From Deferribacteres bacterium (GTDB taxonomy: Bacteria > Chrysiogenota > Deferribacteres > Deferribacterales > Geovibrionaceae), in contig JAEWZN010000011.1 of the NCBI GenBank assembly GCA_023395255.1, positions 1 through 64,000 of the forward strand: DNA of 64,000 bases, given 5' to 3'. The position numbers and the translations under genes were made by a program. Position 1 is the first letter of the stretch; each line of letters opens with the position of its first letter. The notes beneath the pieces are model-generated. The model did no database searches. It was given only the letters and a program-made list of their open reading frames with translations, and was not told the origin of the DNA. This document shows positions 45,131-56,260 of the stretch, piece by piece.

Positions 45131-45362
45131 AAAATCTGCACATCCTGTCAGATTTTGCCACACGCTCGCGCCTTGCAAAGCAAGGCTTCGCTGCGCACGG
45201 CGCAGTTCCATCCATGGAACTGTTATAATCCGGCTTCCTTTAATCTCTCTGCCTGAGCTGACTAACAACCAAAATCTGCACATCCTGTCAGATTTTGCCA
45301 CACGCTCGCGCCTTGCAAAGCAAGGCTTCCCTACGCACGGCGCAGTTCCATCCATGGAACTG
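45131..45362 (+). repeat. Three-hairpin element copies 5 and 6, tandemly duplicated with the prfA 3' end
   Basis: Two copies (45131-45222 and 45271-45362) share hairpin 1 AAAATCTG/CAGATTTT, hairpin 2 CCTTG/CAAGG and hairpin 3 CAGTTCCAT/ATGGAACTG, starting exactly 140 bp apart. Between them, TATAATCCGGCTTCCTTTAATCTCT is a duplicate of the prfA 3' end at 45362 onwards. The rest of the 299-bp spacer is the receptor terminator. Confidence 0.88.
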
Positions 45363-46433
45363 TTATAATCCGGCTTCCTTTAATCTCTCAGCCTGATCAA
45401 AGGAGAACAGAGCATCCAAGATGTCGTCCATTTCGCCTTCCATGAAACGGTCGAGGCTGTATGAGGTTACGTTGATGCGGTGGTCTGTCACCCTGTTCTG
45501 AGGGTAGTTGTATGTTCTTATCCTTTCGCTTCTGTCGCCGGAGCCCACCTGGAGCTTTCTGCTTTCGGCGCGCTCGTCAGCCTGTTTGCGGATCTCTATC
45601 TCAAGTATCTTTGATTTAAGGTGCTTAAGCGCCTTCTCACGGTTTTTTATCTGGCTTCTCTCATCCTGACAGGTGACCACAATCCCTGTGGGGATATGGG
45701 TCATACGCACGGCTGAGTCAGTGGTGTTTACGTGCTGCCCGCCTGCGCCGCTGGCACGGTACACATCCACCTTGATGTCTGCCGGGTTCACATCGATCTC
45801 CACATCCTCCGCCTCAGGCAGAACCGCCACAGTGCACGCTGATGTGTGTATGCGTCCGCCGGACTCGGTTTCGGGAATACGCTGAACCCTGTGACCGCCG
45901 GATTCATATTTCAGGCGGCTGTAAGCGCCCTTACCCTTCACCATGAAGACTATTTCCTTGTAACCGCCCACGCCTGTCTCGTTGAAATCGATTATTTCAG
46001 TCTTCCAGCGCTGGTTTTCAGCATAGCGGGTGTACATTCTGTAAAGCGCAGCAGAGAAAAGCGAAGCCTCATCCCCGCCCGTTCCGGCACGGACTTCCAC
46101 ATATATGTTTTTATCGTCGTAAGGATCTTTCTTAACAAGCAGAAGCTTGAGCTCCTCACCCAAGGTTTCCAGTTTTTCCCGACCTTCTTCAATCTCCATC
46201 TCCGCAAGCTCACGCAGATCAGCATCATTTGAAGTTTCAAGAATGCTCTTAGCCTCAGCTATCGAAGTTTTAACACCCTTGTACTCCTCATACTTTTCCA
46301 CAACCCCGCGAAGCTCGGAATGCTCCTTGGCAAGCTTCTGAAACGCTTTGGGATCTTTCGCCGCCGCAGGGTCATTTACCTTGCGCGTAAGATCTTCATA
46401 CCTGATGACTACTTCTTCCAGTTTGTCGAACAT
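45363..46433 (-). CDS. prfA: Peptide chain release factor 1
   Basis: Terminates translation at UAA and UAG codons. The 356-residue protein has the codon-recognition region and the catalytic GGQ in YRASGAGGQHVNTTDSAVRMTH (about residues 220-240), the glutamine that PrmC methylates. VRAGTGGDEASLFSAALYRMY is the typical RF1 N-terminal signature. The C-terminus ends RLKEAGL at the stop that abuts a three-hairpin element. Start at 46433. The gene is unbroken; no programmed frameshift is present, as expected for RF1. Confidence 0.96.
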   Translation of the reverse strand: MFDKLEEVVIRYEDLTRKVNDPAAAKDPKAFQKLAKEHSELRGVVEKYEEYKGVKTSIAEAKSILETSNDADLRELAEMEIEEGREKLETLGEELKLLLVKKDPYDDKNIYVEVRAGTGGDEASLFSAALYRMYTRYAENQRWKTEIIDFNETGVGGYKEIVFMVKGKGAYSRLKYESGGHRVQRIPETESGGRIHTSACTVAVLPEAEDVEIDVNPADIKVDVYRASGAGGQHVNTTDSAVRMTHIPTGIVVTCQDERSQIKNREKALKHLKSKILEIEIRKQADERAESRKLQVGSGDRSERIRTYNYPQNRVTDHRINVTSYSLDRFMEGEMDDILDALFSFDQAERLKEAGL

Positions 46434-46555
46434 TGTTTATTCCTATTATTTAATAATCCGTTGTATCCGAGGGAACTTTTAGGGAAAAAACGTTCTATCG
46501 GACTATCTTCCAAAAATCGAATTTCCTGCGGAGCAATCACGCTTTTTTAAGGGGT

Positions 46556-46589
46556 AAGGGGAAGCTTTTTCCGGAAAAAGTTTCCCCTT
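46556..46589. terminator. 17-bp palindromic hairpin
   Basis: AAGGGGAAGCTTTTTCC and GGAAAAAGTTTCCCCTT form a nearly perfect inverted repeat with no loop, about 120 bp upstream of prfA. It lies in the spacer downstream of the DUF1385 gene and could terminate it after the element copies. The rest of 46434-46650 shows no gene. Confidence 0.5.
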
Positions 46590-46658
46590 ATAAATTATTT
46601 AAAAAAATTTTTACACTACCTCTATCCCTTCCGGAAGTTCCTGAGCTGACTGACAACC

Positions 46659-46888
46659 AAAATCTGTACATCCTGTCTGATTTTGCTACACGCTCGCGCC
46701 TTGCAAAGCAAGGCTTCGCTACGCACGGCGCAGCCGCTTCCGGCGGCTGTTATACTACCTCTATCCCTTCCGGAAGCTCCTGATCTGACTGACAACCAAA
46801 ATCTGTACATCCTGTCAGATTTTGCCACACGCTCGCGCCTTGTAAAGCAAGGCTTCGCTACGCACGGCGCAGCCGCTTCCGGCGGCTG
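46659..46888 (+). repeat. Three-hairpin element copies 7 and 8, tandemly duplicated with the DUF1385 gene 3' end
   Basis: Copies at 46659-46749 and 46798-46888 carry hairpin 1 AAAATCTG/CAGATTTT (changed in copy 7), hairpin 2 CCTTG/CAAGG and a different hairpin 3, CAGCCGCTTCCGGCGGCTG. The 139-bp period includes the segment ACTACCTCTATCCCTTCCGGAAG, which is the DUF1385 gene's 3' end repeated three times (about 46614, 46753 and 46892). Confidence 0.88.
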
Positions 46889-47785
46889 TTATACTACCTC
46901 TATACCTTCCGGAAGCTCCTGATCCAAGGCTGCTTTCAGGGAGATGATCGCTATTTCGAGTTGTTTGTCGTCCGGTTCTCTGGTGGTTATTTTCTGCACC
47001 CAGAGGCCGGGGGTGATGAATATTTTAAGCAGCGGGTTTCCGCAGTGGCGGCCGCTGAATTTCAGTATTTCGTAAGATATGCCTGCAATAAGCGGGATGA
47101 ACACGACCCTTGCGCCGAGTTTGATTAAAAAGTGCGAATCGTTCGGTATGAGTGAGAACGAGAGTATGCACACCGCCATAACTATTATTATAAAGCTTGT
47201 TCCGCATCTGGGGTGGAGTCTGCCCATTTTACGTGCGTTTTCCACCGTAAGTTCCTGCCCGGCCTCAAAGGTGTAGATAACCTTATGCTCAGCGCCGTGG
47301 TACTGGAAAACACGCTGAATATCCTTAAAAAAGGATATTATCCACACATACAGCACAAAGAAAATCACCCTGATAACGCCGTCGATAGCATTGTACAGCA
47401 GGGATGAGGTTTCAACAGCGGGCAGTATATGTTTGGAGAGATCCGTAAGCAGCAGAGGCAGATATACAAACAGCAACAGACCGAGACCCAGTCCGCCCGC
47501 CATGCTGAAAAACATGCCGACCTTGCTAACCTGCTCCTCGCCTTCGCCTGTGGAGTGGTACGCGCTGAAATTAAGCGCCTTTATGCCGAGAACAAGAGCG
47601 TCATAGAGGGCAATAAGTCCTCTGAGCACAGGCTTTTTCAGCCATTTGTTCCTGTCCAGACTCACGTCCTGTTTTTTGATTATTATGTTATCGTCCGGTT
47701 TTCTCACTGCGATTACGAATCTGCTGGGCGCGCGCATCATTACACCCTCAATAACCGCCTGTCCGCCTACGTCAAATTTTGCCAT
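46889..47785 (-). CDS. DUF1385 family (YqhQ-like) membrane protein
   Basis: A 298-residue membrane protein. The opening KFDVGGQAVIEGVMMRAPSRFVIAVRKPD is the DUF1385 signature. Several helices follow (MFFSMAGGLGLGLLLFVYLPLLL, VIRVIFFVLYVWIISFF), and the conserved YHGAEHKVIYTFEAGQELTVENARKMGRLHPRCGTSF has histidines suggestive of metal binding. The gene product's biochemical role is not established; the family is often beside prfA, rpmE and thyX as here. Its last 12 codons are duplicated downstream with repeat elements. It is about 455 bp downstream from prfA in gene order, and thyX lies upstream. Confidence 0.9.
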   Translation of the reverse strand: MAKFDVGGQAVIEGVMMRAPSRFVIAVRKPDDNIIIKKQDVSLDRNKWLKKPVLRGLIALYDALVLGIKALNFSAYHSTGEGEEQVSKVGMFFSMAGGLGLGLLLFVYLPLLLTDLSKHILPAVETSSLLYNAIDGVIRVIFFVLYVWIISFFKDIQRVFQYHGAEHKVIYTFEAGQELTVENARKMGRLHPRCGTSFIIIVMAVCILSFSLIPNDSHFLIKLGARVVFIPLIAGISYEILKFSGRHCGNPLLKIFITPGLWVQKITTREPDDKQLEIAIISLKAALDQELPEGIEVV

Positions 47786-47859
47786 TAAACATTCCTTATA
47801 AAAAATATCATGGGATAATATATACGATTTTTGAGATACTTAAAGGTTTAAAAAATACG

Positions 47860-48612
47860 CTAGCGCTCTTTTTCTGAAAGGAGGGTTCTGTATTTTTCTC
47901 TGACTTCTTTTGCCTTGCCGCAGGTGAAAGCCCCCTCAGGGCATGCGCCTGAAACACAGCCAGGGCCTGAGTCCTTAAATATGGACGGAGCAGTTTTCAT
48001 ACATTCGACAAGCATAAGTTCAGCCATTTTCCGTATTTCCCACTGCGCCCTGTTGCAGCAGCGTATGCGGAAGAAGTGGATGAGCTCGCGGGCATTCATA
48101 GTGACTATGATTTTGGTTTCACAGGCATTAGGCAGAACATAGCGTGCGTCCTCAGCGGGAACACCTTTTGAGGCGAGGAGGTCATAAGCCTTTGCCACCT
48201 CTCCCATTATGCGTTCAAATTCCTGCTTTGCCTCAGAATCAGCCGCAACGGTTTCGGGAATAATATATTCAAACCCGCCGCCGTGTTTAACATATCTCTG
48301 TGATTTCTGGGAGTAGCTTGCTATGCGATGTCTGACAAGCTGATGGGTGAGCGCTCTGGATACACCTTCAATGCCGAAAGTGAATGAGACATGCTCAAGA
48401 ACGGAATGGTGACCGATGGAAACGATTTTCTCTATGAATTTTGTCTGCTCGGTGGAGGAGACTTTTTCAAAGAGATCATCAATACCTGCATCGGAATAGC
48501 AGAGCTTGGCAGCCATAGCTGCCGTAAGTTCACCTTCTGCGGTGCAGTTCAGCAGGCGGACGTTTATTTCCGCCGGCTGGAAATCAGCAGAACCGCTTTT
48601 CTGCCCGCACAT
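47860..48612 (-). CDS. thyX: Flavin-dependent thymidylate synthase
   Basis: Makes dTMP from dUMP using FAD, NADPH and methylene-tetrahydrofolate, in place of ThyA. The 250-residue protein has the ThyX motif RHRIASYSQKSQRY (R-H-R-x5-S-x2-S-x-R) and the flanking HHSVLEHVSFTFGIEGVSRA and MNARELIHFFRIRCCNRAQWEIR blocks. Several Cys residues end the protein. It starts about 9 bp after the rpmE stop and has a weak ribosome site, so translation may be coupled. No folate or deoxynucleotide genes are adjacent. Confidence 0.95.
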   Translation of the reverse strand: MCGQKSGSADFQPAEINVRLLNCTAEGELTAAMAAKLCYSDAGIDDLFEKVSSTEQTKFIEKIVSIGHHSVLEHVSFTFGIEGVSRALTHQLVRHRIASYSQKSQRYVKHGGGFEYIIPETVAADSEAKQEFERIMGEVAKAYDLLASKGVPAEDARYVLPNACETKIIVTMNARELIHFFRIRCCNRAQWEIRKMAELMLVECMKTAPSIFKDSGPGCVSGACPEGAFTCGKAKEVREKYRTLLSEKER

Positions 48613-48620
48613 ATGTGAAA

Positions 48621-48833
48621 TTAACCCTGTGCTTTACCGTATTTCTTCATGAATTTCTCAACGCGGCCTGCCGTGTCGAGGAATTTCTGTTTGCCGGTGA
48701 AGAAGGGGTGGCACTCAGAGCAGATAGCAACAGCTGCTTTAGCAGGGTTAACTGTGGATTTTGTTTTAATCTCGTTACCGCATGCGCATCTGAAAGACAC
48801 TTCTTTGTAATCAGGGTGGATACCTTTTTTCAT
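48621..48833 (-). CDS. rpmE: 50S ribosomal protein L31 (zinc-binding form)
   Basis: A 70-residue large-subunit protein that helps hold the two ribosomal subunits together. [20 protein letters not shown] and [15 protein letters not shown] show the four cysteines (C16, C18, C37, C40) of the C+ form that stores zinc. [13 protein letters not shown] is typical. Followed closely by thyX and preceded by a repeat element at 48859-48951. It is probably cotranscribed with thyX. No Zur-regulated C- paralogue is in the window. Confidence 0.97.
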   Translation of the reverse strand: MKKGIHPDYKEVSFRCACGNEIKTKSTVNPAKAAVAICSECHPFFTGKQKFLDTAGRVEKFMKKYGKAQG

Positions 48834-48858
48834 CTTAATGTACCTCTATATTTTATAA

Positions 48859-48951
48859 TGCAAAAACCAGCGTCCTGCGGTTTTTGCATACACGCTCGCG
48901 CCGAAACAAGTTCGGCTTCGCTGCGCACGACGCGGTTTCTTCCTGAAACCG
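48859..48951 (+). repeat. Three-hairpin dispersed element, copy 9
   Basis: Hairpin 1 is TGCAAAAACC/GGTTTTTGCA (48859-48888), linker ACACGCTCGCG, hairpin 2 CCGAA/TTCGG, linker CTTCGCTGCGCACGACG, and hairpin 3 CGGTTTC/GAAACCG. It lies in the rho-rpmE spacer, directly upstream of rpmE's ribosome-site region; the rest of the 304 bp holds the rho hairpin at 49095 and nothing coding. Confidence 0.85.
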
Positions 48952-49094
48952 TATCTTAACCGCATTATGCACAAAACCGCGCACGGTCTGCATATATTTT
49001 CCTTTATCAGCGCAGTCTGTATAAAATAAGACGCACCGAACTATAGGTCAAGGGTAGAGGTTATATCACAACCGCAAACCCTTTTCAAGATCAA

Positions 49095-49128
49095 ACCTGT
49101 AATCCCGACACTTTCGGAAATTACAGGT
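49095..49128 (-). terminator. Hairpin after rho
   Basis: ACCTGTAAT and ATTACAGGT pair, with an inner CCGA/TCGG stem, 10 bp past the rho stop. The T-tract is short. Confidence 0.6.
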
Positions 49129-49137
49129 CTGCAGCGC

Positions 49138-50379
49138 CTATTTACCCATAGATTCAAGGAAGCCGATATTATTCTTAGTGCCCTTCATCTTATCAAGCAG
49201 GAATTCCATAGCGTCCACAGCGTTCATGTTGCTGAGGAATCTGCGGAGAATCCATACCTTGTTGAGCTCGTTTTCGCCAAGGAGAAGTTCTTCCCTTCTG
49301 GTTCCGGACTTGTTGATGTCGATAGCGGGGAAAGTTCTTTTCTCAACGAGACGTCTGTCAAGGTGAAGCTCCATGTTGCCCGTACCTTTGAACTCCTCGA
49401 AGATAACCTCATCCATTCTGGAGCCAGTGTCAACAAGGGCAGTGGCTATGATGGTAAGGCTGCCGCCCTCCTCAATGTTTCTGGCTGCGCCGAAAAATCT
49501 CTTGGGCTTATGAAGTGCGTTAGAGTCCACACCGCCTGAAAGAACCTTGCCGCTGGGCGGTTCGATGGAGTTGTAGGCTCTGGCAAGCCTTGTTATGGAG
49601 TCCAGCAGGATACATACGTCACGCCCGTGTTCAACAAGCCTTTTAGCTTTATTGAGAACCATTTCGGAAACCTGCACGTGCCTGTATGCCGGTTCGTCGA
49701 ATGTTGAGCTTACAACCTCAGCGTTAACGGAACGCTGCATGTCCGTAACCTCTTCGGGACGTTCATCTATAAGAAGGATGATCATGTAGACTTCGGGATG
49801 ATTTTTGGTAATGCTGTTTGCGATGGATTTAAGAAGCATCGTTTTACCCGTTTTCGGGGGGGCAACGATGAGACCCCTCTGTCCTTTACCCACGGGTGCG
49901 ATGAGGTTCATTATCCTCGTGTCGTAATGAGTGGGGAAGGCCTCAAGCTCCAGCCTTTCCTCAGGGAAAAGGGGCGTAAGGTTCTCAAAGAGGTTCCTCT
50001 GTCTGGCGGGTTCCTCAAAGTTGACCTGCTCAACCTTGAGCAGCGCGAAGTATTTCTCATTGTCCTTCGGGGGTCTGATCTCCCCCGCTATTGTGTCGCC
50101 GTTGCGAAGACCGAATTTCCTTATCTGAGCGGGAGAAACGTATATATCGTCCGGGCCCGGCAGGTAGTTGTAATCCGTCGATCTGAGAAAGCCGAAGCCG
50201 TCGGGAAGAATTTCAAGTACGCCTTGTCCGAAAATGTGTCCGTTCCTTGCGCTGGTGGATTTGAGAATCTCAAAAATAAGCTCCTGTTTCAGCAGGTTAG
50301 CCGAGTTCTCTATCTCCACGGAATTCGCAATGGCAACAAGATCCTCGATCGATTTTTTCTTCAAATCGTTCAGGTTCAC
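49138..50379 (-). CDS. rho: Transcription termination factor Rho
   Basis: Hexameric RNA helicase for factor-dependent termination. The 413-residue protein has an N-terminal [20 protein letters not shown] helix bundle, the RNA-binding cold-shock-like domain ([33 protein letters not shown]), Walker [16 protein letters not shown] near 180, Walker [17 protein letters not shown], and the Q-loop and R-loop with [27 protein letters not shown]. It appears complete and of typical length. Gap to ppsR is about 210 bp with no gene. Not cotranscribed obviously with neighbours. Confidence 0.97.
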   Translation of the reverse strand: MNLNDLKKKSIEDLVAIANSVEIENSANLLKQELIFEILKSTSARNGHIFGQGVLEILPDGFGFLRSTDYNYLPGPDDIYVSPAQIRKFGLRNGDTIAGEIRPPKDNEKYFALLKVEQVNFEEPARQRNLFENLTPLFPEERLELEAFPTHYDTRIMNLIAPVGKGQRGLIVAPPKTGKTMLLKSIANSITKNHPEVYMIILLIDERPEEVTDMQRSVNAEVVSSTFDEPAYRHVQVSEMVLNKAKRLVEHGRDVCILLDSITRLARAYNSIEPPSGKVLSGGVDSNALHKPKRFFGAARNIEEGGSLTIIATALVDTGSRMDEVIFEEFKGTGNMELHLDRRLVEKRTFPAIDINKSGTRREELLLGENELNKVWILRRFLSNMNAVDAMEFLLDKMKGTKNNIGFLESMGK

Positions 50380-50588
50380 TTATTCACCTCATAATTTTAT
50401 ACATAATACTCAGGTTGAAATAATTTGATTTGTAAATTAATAACCCGGATTCAGTGTGATTTTTCCGCTAAGTTAAATAGGGTGAGACATGCCATGAAGG
50501 CTGTGTACACCAAACTTTATAGACAGCTTTAACCCGTGTCAAGAGTTTTTTAGGGCAAAAAGCGTCTGCGCGGGCGGTTCATACAGCC

Positions 50589-51395
50589 CTAAAGCTCCAT
50601 ATCCCGCCCGAAGACGGAGTGGATTATCTCCCTTGCCGTTTCTTCGATTGATTTATTTGTCGTGTCAACAATATGCCACCTTCTGTTTTTGCGGATCAGT
50701 TCATAAACGAACTCAACCTCCTCGAAGATCTTGCGCATATCGTTATACTTGCTTTGTGTTTTATAATGCTTAAGCCTTGCCGTGCGCACCTTCTGGAGCA
50801 CTTCCGGATCCATGATGAGGCAGACGACCTTGTTAGGGTCAACCTTAAAAACCTCCTCAGGGATAGGCACTTCCGGCACGAGAGGTATATTGACCACCTT
50901 AAACCCCTGCTGAGCAAGGAAGAAGGAGGTAGGTGTCTTTGATGTTCTGGAAAGGCCGAGGACTATTATATCCGCCTCATCCAGCCCGGTGACTATTTTA
51001 CCGTCATCATGGCTGAGGGTGAACTCCACCGCATCGATACGCTTGAAGTACTTCTCATCCACCTTGCGGAGAACACCGGGGCTCTCCATTGCCTTTCTTC
51101 CGAGAAACTCCTCAAGCTTGTCGATGGGAGGCCCCAGAATATCGTAATGGAGAATACCGTTTTCATGACAGAATTTATGGATAGTTTCGCGGAACTCCTT
51201 AATAACAGTAGTAAAAGCCACAAAACCGTTATCAACCCGCGCATGTTCCAGAATAGCCTTAAGCTTGTCCAGCTTATCCACCATGGAATATATGGTGAAC
51301 TTCACCTGCGGATCCTCAAACTGGAGGAGTGCCGCCTTCATTATATTAAGGGCGCTCTGCCCTGTTCCGTCAGACAGTATGTAAATACGCTTCAA
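50589..51395 (-). CDS. ppsR: Pyruvate-phosphate dikinase / PEP-synthase regulatory protein
   Basis: A bifunctional kinase/pyrophosphorylase that switches PEP synthase or PPDK off and on by phosphorylating a threonine near the catalytic His (DUF299, PSRP). The 268-residue protein opens with YILSDGTGQSALNIMKAALLQF and contains the P-loop VLGLSRTSKTPTSFFLAQQGFK, then the VNIPLVPEVPIPEE block, as in the family. Its true substrate enzyme is not in the window: the PEP-synthase-like fusion at 12468 lacks a catalytic His domain. It ends 2 bp before ligA and so is cotranscribed. Confidence 0.94.
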   Translation of the reverse strand: MKRIYILSDGTGQSALNIMKAALLQFEDPQVKFTIYSMVDKLDKLKAILEHARVDNGFVAFTTVIKEFRETIHKFCHENGILHYDILGPPIDKLEEFLGRKAMESPGVLRKVDEKYFKRIDAVEFTLSHDDGKIVTGLDEADIIVLGLSRTSKTPTSFFLAQQGFKVVNIPLVPEVPIPEEVFKVDPNKVVCLIMDPEVLQKVRTARLKHYKTQSKYNDMRKIFEEVEFVYELIRKNRRWHIVDTTNKSIEETAREIIHSVFGRDMEL

Positions 51396-51397
51396 TA

Positions 51398-54546
<3,149 letters not shown>

Positions 54547-54584
54547 TGTTTTTATTTTTTCCTTTTTTGAGTTTTCAGTTTTTC

Positions 54585-54613
54585 GGGAGAACTTTTTGGA
54601 ACAAAGTTCCCCC
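54585..54613. terminator. Hairpin between the methyltransferase and U32 genes
   Basis: GGGAGAACTTT and AAAGTTCCCC pair around TTGGAAC, in the 173-bp spacer downstream of the methyltransferase and upstream of the U32 start. It could end the flagellar-methyltransferase transcript. Confidence 0.5.
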
Positions 54614-54719
54614 GTACCCCCTCAAAAACTCAAGTGAAGTTTCTTTGGGAGAGAGTATGAGAGGACACTTTATTTGTATAAAGAAAGGGTTCTCTCATTA
54701 AAAAAATAACCACACAAAT

Positions 54720-55346
54720 TCAGAAATTCACCAACAAAACGCCCGAACCCACGGGCAGCAGCGTTGATGATGCAGGCATATCATTTTTTATTTCCTCGAT
54801 GAAGCTGAGGAGTTCATCGCGGCCTTGGCGGTATTTTCGGGGTACTTCCGCTGTTTCCATTGCGAGCATACCGAAGAGGAGCACATCATCGAAAATGACG
54901 AGTCCGCCTTTGTTGACTCTGGTTTTAACAGTCTGCCACATCAGCGGGTAGATCCGTTTTACGGAGTCGATGAACACCATATCGTAGCTATCGTTTGTCC
55001 GGTTCAGGTATGTAAATGCGGATTCGTTTATGAATTCCACATTTTCCAGTTCGATGCACAGGGTTTTCGCCACGGCAATGCGGTTTGGGTTATGGTCTAT
55101 GCCGGTTATTTTCGCCTTCGGGCAGCCCTGTTTGATATAGGTTGTGGATGTGCCTATTCCGCTGCCTATTTCGAGTACGGAGGCTGGTTTCAGCACAGAT
55201 GCCAGCAGGCGGAGAAGCTCCCCTGTTTCCGGCTCCACGGAGGGTACATCGTGTTTTTTGGCATAGTCGTGCATGTCTTCATTTTTCGCCCTTACGGTAG
55301 AGCGTATGTATTCGAGAATACCGGGGATTAGTATATCATTTCTCAT
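54720..55346 (-). CDS. SAM-dependent O-methyltransferase (TrmR-like)
   Basis: A 208-residue class I methyltransferase. SAM-binding motif I is ASVLEIGSGIGTSTTYIKQ (about residues 58-76), motif II is KITGIDHNPNRIAVA and motif post-II is NDSYDMVFIDSVKRIYPLMW with the metal-binding Asp of the catechol-type O-methyltransferase family. IFDDVLLFGML (about 148) is the next metal-ligand region. TrmR in Bacillus methylates 5-hydroxyuridine made by TrhP, and such a neighbour is present (53353). Whether this protein acts on tRNA or a small molecule is not shown. It immediately follows motE (end 55347) and shares that operon's reading direction. Confidence 0.85.
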   Translation of the reverse strand: MRNDILIPGILEYIRSTVRAKNEDMHDYAKKHDVPSVEPETGELLRLLASVLKPASVLEIGSGIGTSTTYIKQGCPKAKITGIDHNPNRIAVAKTLCIELENVEFINESAFTYLNRTNDSYDMVFIDSVKRIYPLMWQTVKTRVNKGGLVIFDDVLLFGMLAMETAEVPRKYRQGRDELLSFIEEIKNDMPASSTLLPVGSGVLLVNF

Positions 55347-55829
55347 TTACTGACCGAGATTTACCTTTTCTGGAGTGAGTTTTTCCGTTATCTGGGATGC
55401 TTTTTCAGCGTCAATTTTGCCGAGAGCGGCCATGATTTTGCCTGCGTTCATGGGGGGAATCCTGCGGATAAGCTGAACAGCCTTGTCGGTGTCCATCTTC
55501 ACAAAAATTTCCGCCGCTGATTTCGGTTTGGTGGAAGAATATATTCTGGCGAGGGCATCTAGGTTTTTATCCTCGCTGGACTGAACCTCGTTCAGCCTTT
55601 TGCTTATTGTATCCTTGATGGCGTTGAGCTCGTTCTCTTTTGCAATAAGCTCTTCCTCTAGGGCTTTCAGGCGTTTTTCCTTATCAGCCAGAGCCGTTTC
55701 TTTTTTGTTCAGTTCCTGCTCCTTAGCCTCAAGCCTTGCAGCGAGGCTCTGAATATCCACAATGCTCTGTGCCTGTGCGGTGAGCACAGCGGTTAATACC
55801 AAAAGCGCCGTGAGTAACGGTTTATTCAT
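55347..55829 (-). CDS. MotE-family flagellar protein (MgtE N-like domain)
   Basis: A 160-residue secreted or membrane-tethered protein. MNKPLLTALLVLTAVLTAQAQ is a signal peptide. A long charged coiled coil (about 28-92) is followed by a FliG-like/MgtE N-terminal domain (YSSTKPKSAAEIFVKMDTDKAVQLIRRIPPMNAGKIMAALGKIDAEKASQITEKLT). MotE proteins are chaperones or stabilisers for the flagellar motor stator. It is the last gene of the flagellar operon, overlapping fliJ by 8 bp. Confidence 0.82.
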   Translation of the reverse strand: MNKPLLTALLVLTAVLTAQAQSIVDIQSLAARLEAKEQELNKKETALADKEKRLKALEEELIAKENELNAIKDTISKRLNEVQSSEDKNLDALARIYSSTKPKSAAEIFVKMDTDKAVQLIRRIPPMNAGKIMAALGKIDAEKASQITEKLTPEKVNLGQ

Positions 55830-56259
55830 TTCTGCCGCTCCTTGAAACTATGAGTTCATCTATCATCTTCATCTCTTCCTTATCCAGATAGGCGGTGTAG
55901 TCCTTGACATGCTTTTCCTTGAGTTTCAGCATAATTTTGTGGTTGTTCATGGCCTGCACAGTTTTCTTTTTCTGCCGCTCCACCACTAAACGGGCATCGT
56001 GCACCATGCGCTCCATGGTTTTTCTGTGCCCTTCAAGTTTGAGTATGTAAGCATCGTACATGCGCACGAACTGCATCTGTCCGCTCATTTTGGCTTCTTC
56101 CTTTTCGGCATGCTTCTGCTTTTCGGTCTCAAGCATATCAGTAAGCTGAGCGGTAAGTGTGCGGAGCCTTGACTCAAACTCCGCCAGCTTGTTCTTCTCC
56201 AGTTCAAAGATGCGTTCTCTGTGCTCCAGAACCTTTTCCAGCCTGAATTTGGCGTTCAT
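55822..56259 (-). CDS. fliJ: Flagellar export protein FliJ
   Basis: A 145-residue, almost entirely coiled-coil protein that couples FliI to FlhA in the flagellar type III export apparatus. MNAKFRLEKVLEHRERIFELEKNKLAEF is the usual FliJ opening, and heptads continue through LSGQMQFVRMYDAYILKLEGHRKTM to the C-terminus. Position directly after fliI (1-bp gap) supports the call since FliJ is poorly conserved by sequence. Confidence 0.88.
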   Translation of the reverse strand: MNAKFRLEKVLEHRERIFELEKNKLAEFESRLRTLTAQLTDMLETEKQKHAEKEEAKMSGQMQFVRMYDAYILKLEGHRKTMERMVHDARLVVERQKKKTVQAMNNHKIMLKLKEKHVKDYTAYLDKEEMKMIDELIVSRSGRNE

Positions 56260-56260
56260 A

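Noticed and set aside
45363..46433. Programmed frameshift in the release-factor gene
   Set aside because: That is a property of RF2; this RF1 gene is one uninterrupted frame.
45122..46828. Short frames spanning the three-hairpin elements
   Set aside because: They follow the repeat's own sequence (for example LRRAQRSLALQGASV) and appear at several copies; no evidence of translation.
45131..46888. CRISPR array
   Set aside because: Repeats are about 90 bp with internal hairpins and only two tandem copies per site; the intervening sequence copies gene ends, not unique spacers; no cas genes.
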